Origin: Microcebus murinus
Lineage: Eukaryota > Chordata > Mammalia > Primates > Cheirogaleidae
Reading direction: 5' to 3'
Assembly: GCF_040939455.1 (NCBI RefSeq)
Contig: NC_134108.1
Span: forward strand, 85,170,001-85,234,000
DNA length: 64,000 nt
Under the pieces are notes generated by a model, which worked only from the letters and a program-made list of their open reading frames with translations, did not search any database and was not told where the DNA came from. Of this stretch, positions 62,830-64,000 are shown piece after piece; within the stretch, counting starts at the first letter, position 1, and each line of letters opens with the position of its first letter. Made by a program: the position numbers and the translations under genes.

Positions 62830-63441
62830 TTTTATGTTTTTATGTAGAGTTAACTGTATTTACTGAATCTGTAGATTGGTGTCTTTTAGCACAGTGGGAA
62901 TACATTCAGCCATTATTTCTTCAAAATTTTTTTAGAATTGCAATTCTTTCTTCCCTTGGTACTCTGATGGCATAAATGCTAGAAATTCTGTTTTCTCATA
63001 AATCTGTGAGGCTCTATCATATTTTTCACTATTTTTTCTCTATTTAGATAATTTTTATTGATCTGCCATCAAGTTCACTGATTCTTTTGTCATCTTCCTT
63101 CTGAATCGAGTCCATTCAGTAAAAATTTTTGTTTCAATCATTTCATTTTTCAGTTGTAGAATTTTTATCTGGGTCTTCTTTATATCTTTTATTACTTTGC
63201 TGAAGCTTTTATTTGTCATTGATTTCAATAGTGTTCTCAATTAATTACTTAGGCATTAAATAGCTACTTTAAACTCTGTCAGATAAATCAAGCATCTCAA
63301 CATTGGCATCTGTTGATTGGCCTTTTCCATGTGACGCTGAGATTTTTCTGGTCTGGTTCTTCATATGTGAGTAGTTTTAAACTATCTCTTGGACATTCTA
63401 AATAACATATATGAGATGTTAGGTCTTATTTAAATCCTATT
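62830..63441 (-). mobile_element. Old L1 (L1M-like) fragment, antisense, upstream of an Alu
   Basis: The + strand text resembles mammalian-wide L1 sequence read in reverse: TTTGTCATTGATTTCAATAG, ACTCTGTCAGATAAATCAAGCATCTCAACATTGGCATCTGTTGATTG, GAGATTTTTCTGGTCTGGTTCTT. It resumes beyond the Alu at 63771. Subfamily and exact start are uncertain. Confidence 0.5.
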
Positions 63442-63457
63442 AAGAATGTTGATAGTT

Positions 63458-63754
63458 GGCTGGGTATGGTGGCTCATGCCTATAATCCTAGCACTTTGGG
63501 AGGCCAAGGCAGGAGGATCACTTGAGCTAAGGAGTTGGAGATCAGCCTGAGCAAGAGGGAGACTCCGTCTCTACAAAATTAGAAAAATTAGCTGAGTATG
63601 GCGGCCTGCACCTGTAGTCCCAACTACTCGGGAAGCTGAGGCAGGAGGATTGTTTGAGCTCAGGAGTGCGAAGTTGCAGTGAGCTATTTTCACGCCATTG
63701 CACTTTATCCTGGGCAACAGAGTGAGACCCTGTCTCAAAAACAAAAACAAAATA
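63458..63754 (+). mobile_element. Older Alu SINE, sense
   Basis: Starts GGCTGGGTATGGTGGCTCATGCC and has both arms, with the linker ACAAAATTAGAAAAATTAGCTGAG and an A-rich tail with AAAAAC units. It lacks the lemur-type middle segment and is closer to AluJ. A 16-base imperfect flanking repeat occurs at 63442-63457 and 63755-63770. Confidence 0.93.
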
Positions 63755-63770
63755 AAGAATATTGGCAGTT

Positions 63771-64000
63771 TAGTTTTAGAAAGCAATCAACCTGATTAGG
63801 TTCAGGCCACAAGTTCCAAACGGTCTTTTGTGGGCTGTGTCTCCAATGTCCATTCAGTTTTTAAACAATTGTACCTTGTATTCATATTTATCCCGAGTGT
63901 TCATCACAAGTGGTCAATCCAAAATATGGGTGGCGGTCTGTCTGTTACTACCTTCTCTTTGTCTTTGGTATGCTGAATAGAATCAGAGGTCCACATGTGT
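63771..64000 (-). mobile_element. Continuation of the old L1-like fragment
   Basis: Continues the element interrupted by the Alu (AATCAACCTGATTAGGTTCAGGCCACAAG ... GTGGTCAATCCAAAATATGGG) to the window edge. Assigned by continuity and weak resemblance only. Confidence 0.4.

Overview
This window is nuclear DNA from a primate, most likely a lemur or other strepsirrhine. It is AT-rich, almost gene-free and full of retrotransposon copies. Several Alu elements carry a right-arm variant (a TATAAATAGAAAGAA / AATTGGCCAACTAA type stretch) that I associate with lemur and galago Alus. The L1 3' ends are also of the type I associate with lemurs. No bacterial or viral gene organisation is present.

The only host protein-coding sequence I can support is one 257-nt internal exon at 19753-20009 on the + strand. 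It encodes cysteine-rich EGF-like repeats that I recognise as EYS (eyes shut homolog, a photoreceptor extracellular matrix protein). Its length and phases (2 in, 1 out) match what I recall of human EYS exon 12 (c.1767-2023). The window would then be the end of intron 11, exon 12, and the beginning of intron 12. The exon is open throughout, has a good acceptor, and ends at a GC rather than GT donor.

Layout: 1-3.9 kb is intron sequence with a long GAAA/GA microsatellite. 3.9-9.6 kb holds an antisense Alu, a 5'-inverted (twin-primed) L1, an older L1 fragment and a sense Alu. 9.7-17.8 kb holds an LTR-like block, an L1 with an intact 5' end but a large internal deletion (11.5-15.3 kb), and another LTR. 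17.8-32 kb contains the exon, MER1- and MER5-type hAT transposons, an L1 3' end, an Alu and a local tandem duplication. 32.2-40.2 kb is a pile of old class III endogenous retrovirus sequence: an antisense ERVL-like provirus with both LTRs, split by a MER2/Tigger element, followed by sense-oriented ERVL/MaLR pieces. 42.2-48.5 kb is a FLAM-like Alu monomer and a near full-length antisense L1. 49.7-50.0 kb is an Alu with a target-site duplication. 52.7-60.2 kb is a solo LTR (4-bp target duplication) interrupted by a near full-length antisense L1. The window ends in an old L1 interrupted by an Alu.

All long L1 and ERV open frames are broken, so nothing here looks capable of autonomous movement. 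I found no new gene system, RNA gene or CRISPR array. The points most worth checking are the GC donor of the EYS exon, the chimeric ORF1-ORF2 frame in the deleted L1, and several well-resolved insertion structures. Repeat family names are from memory of consensus sequences and are less certain than the structures described.
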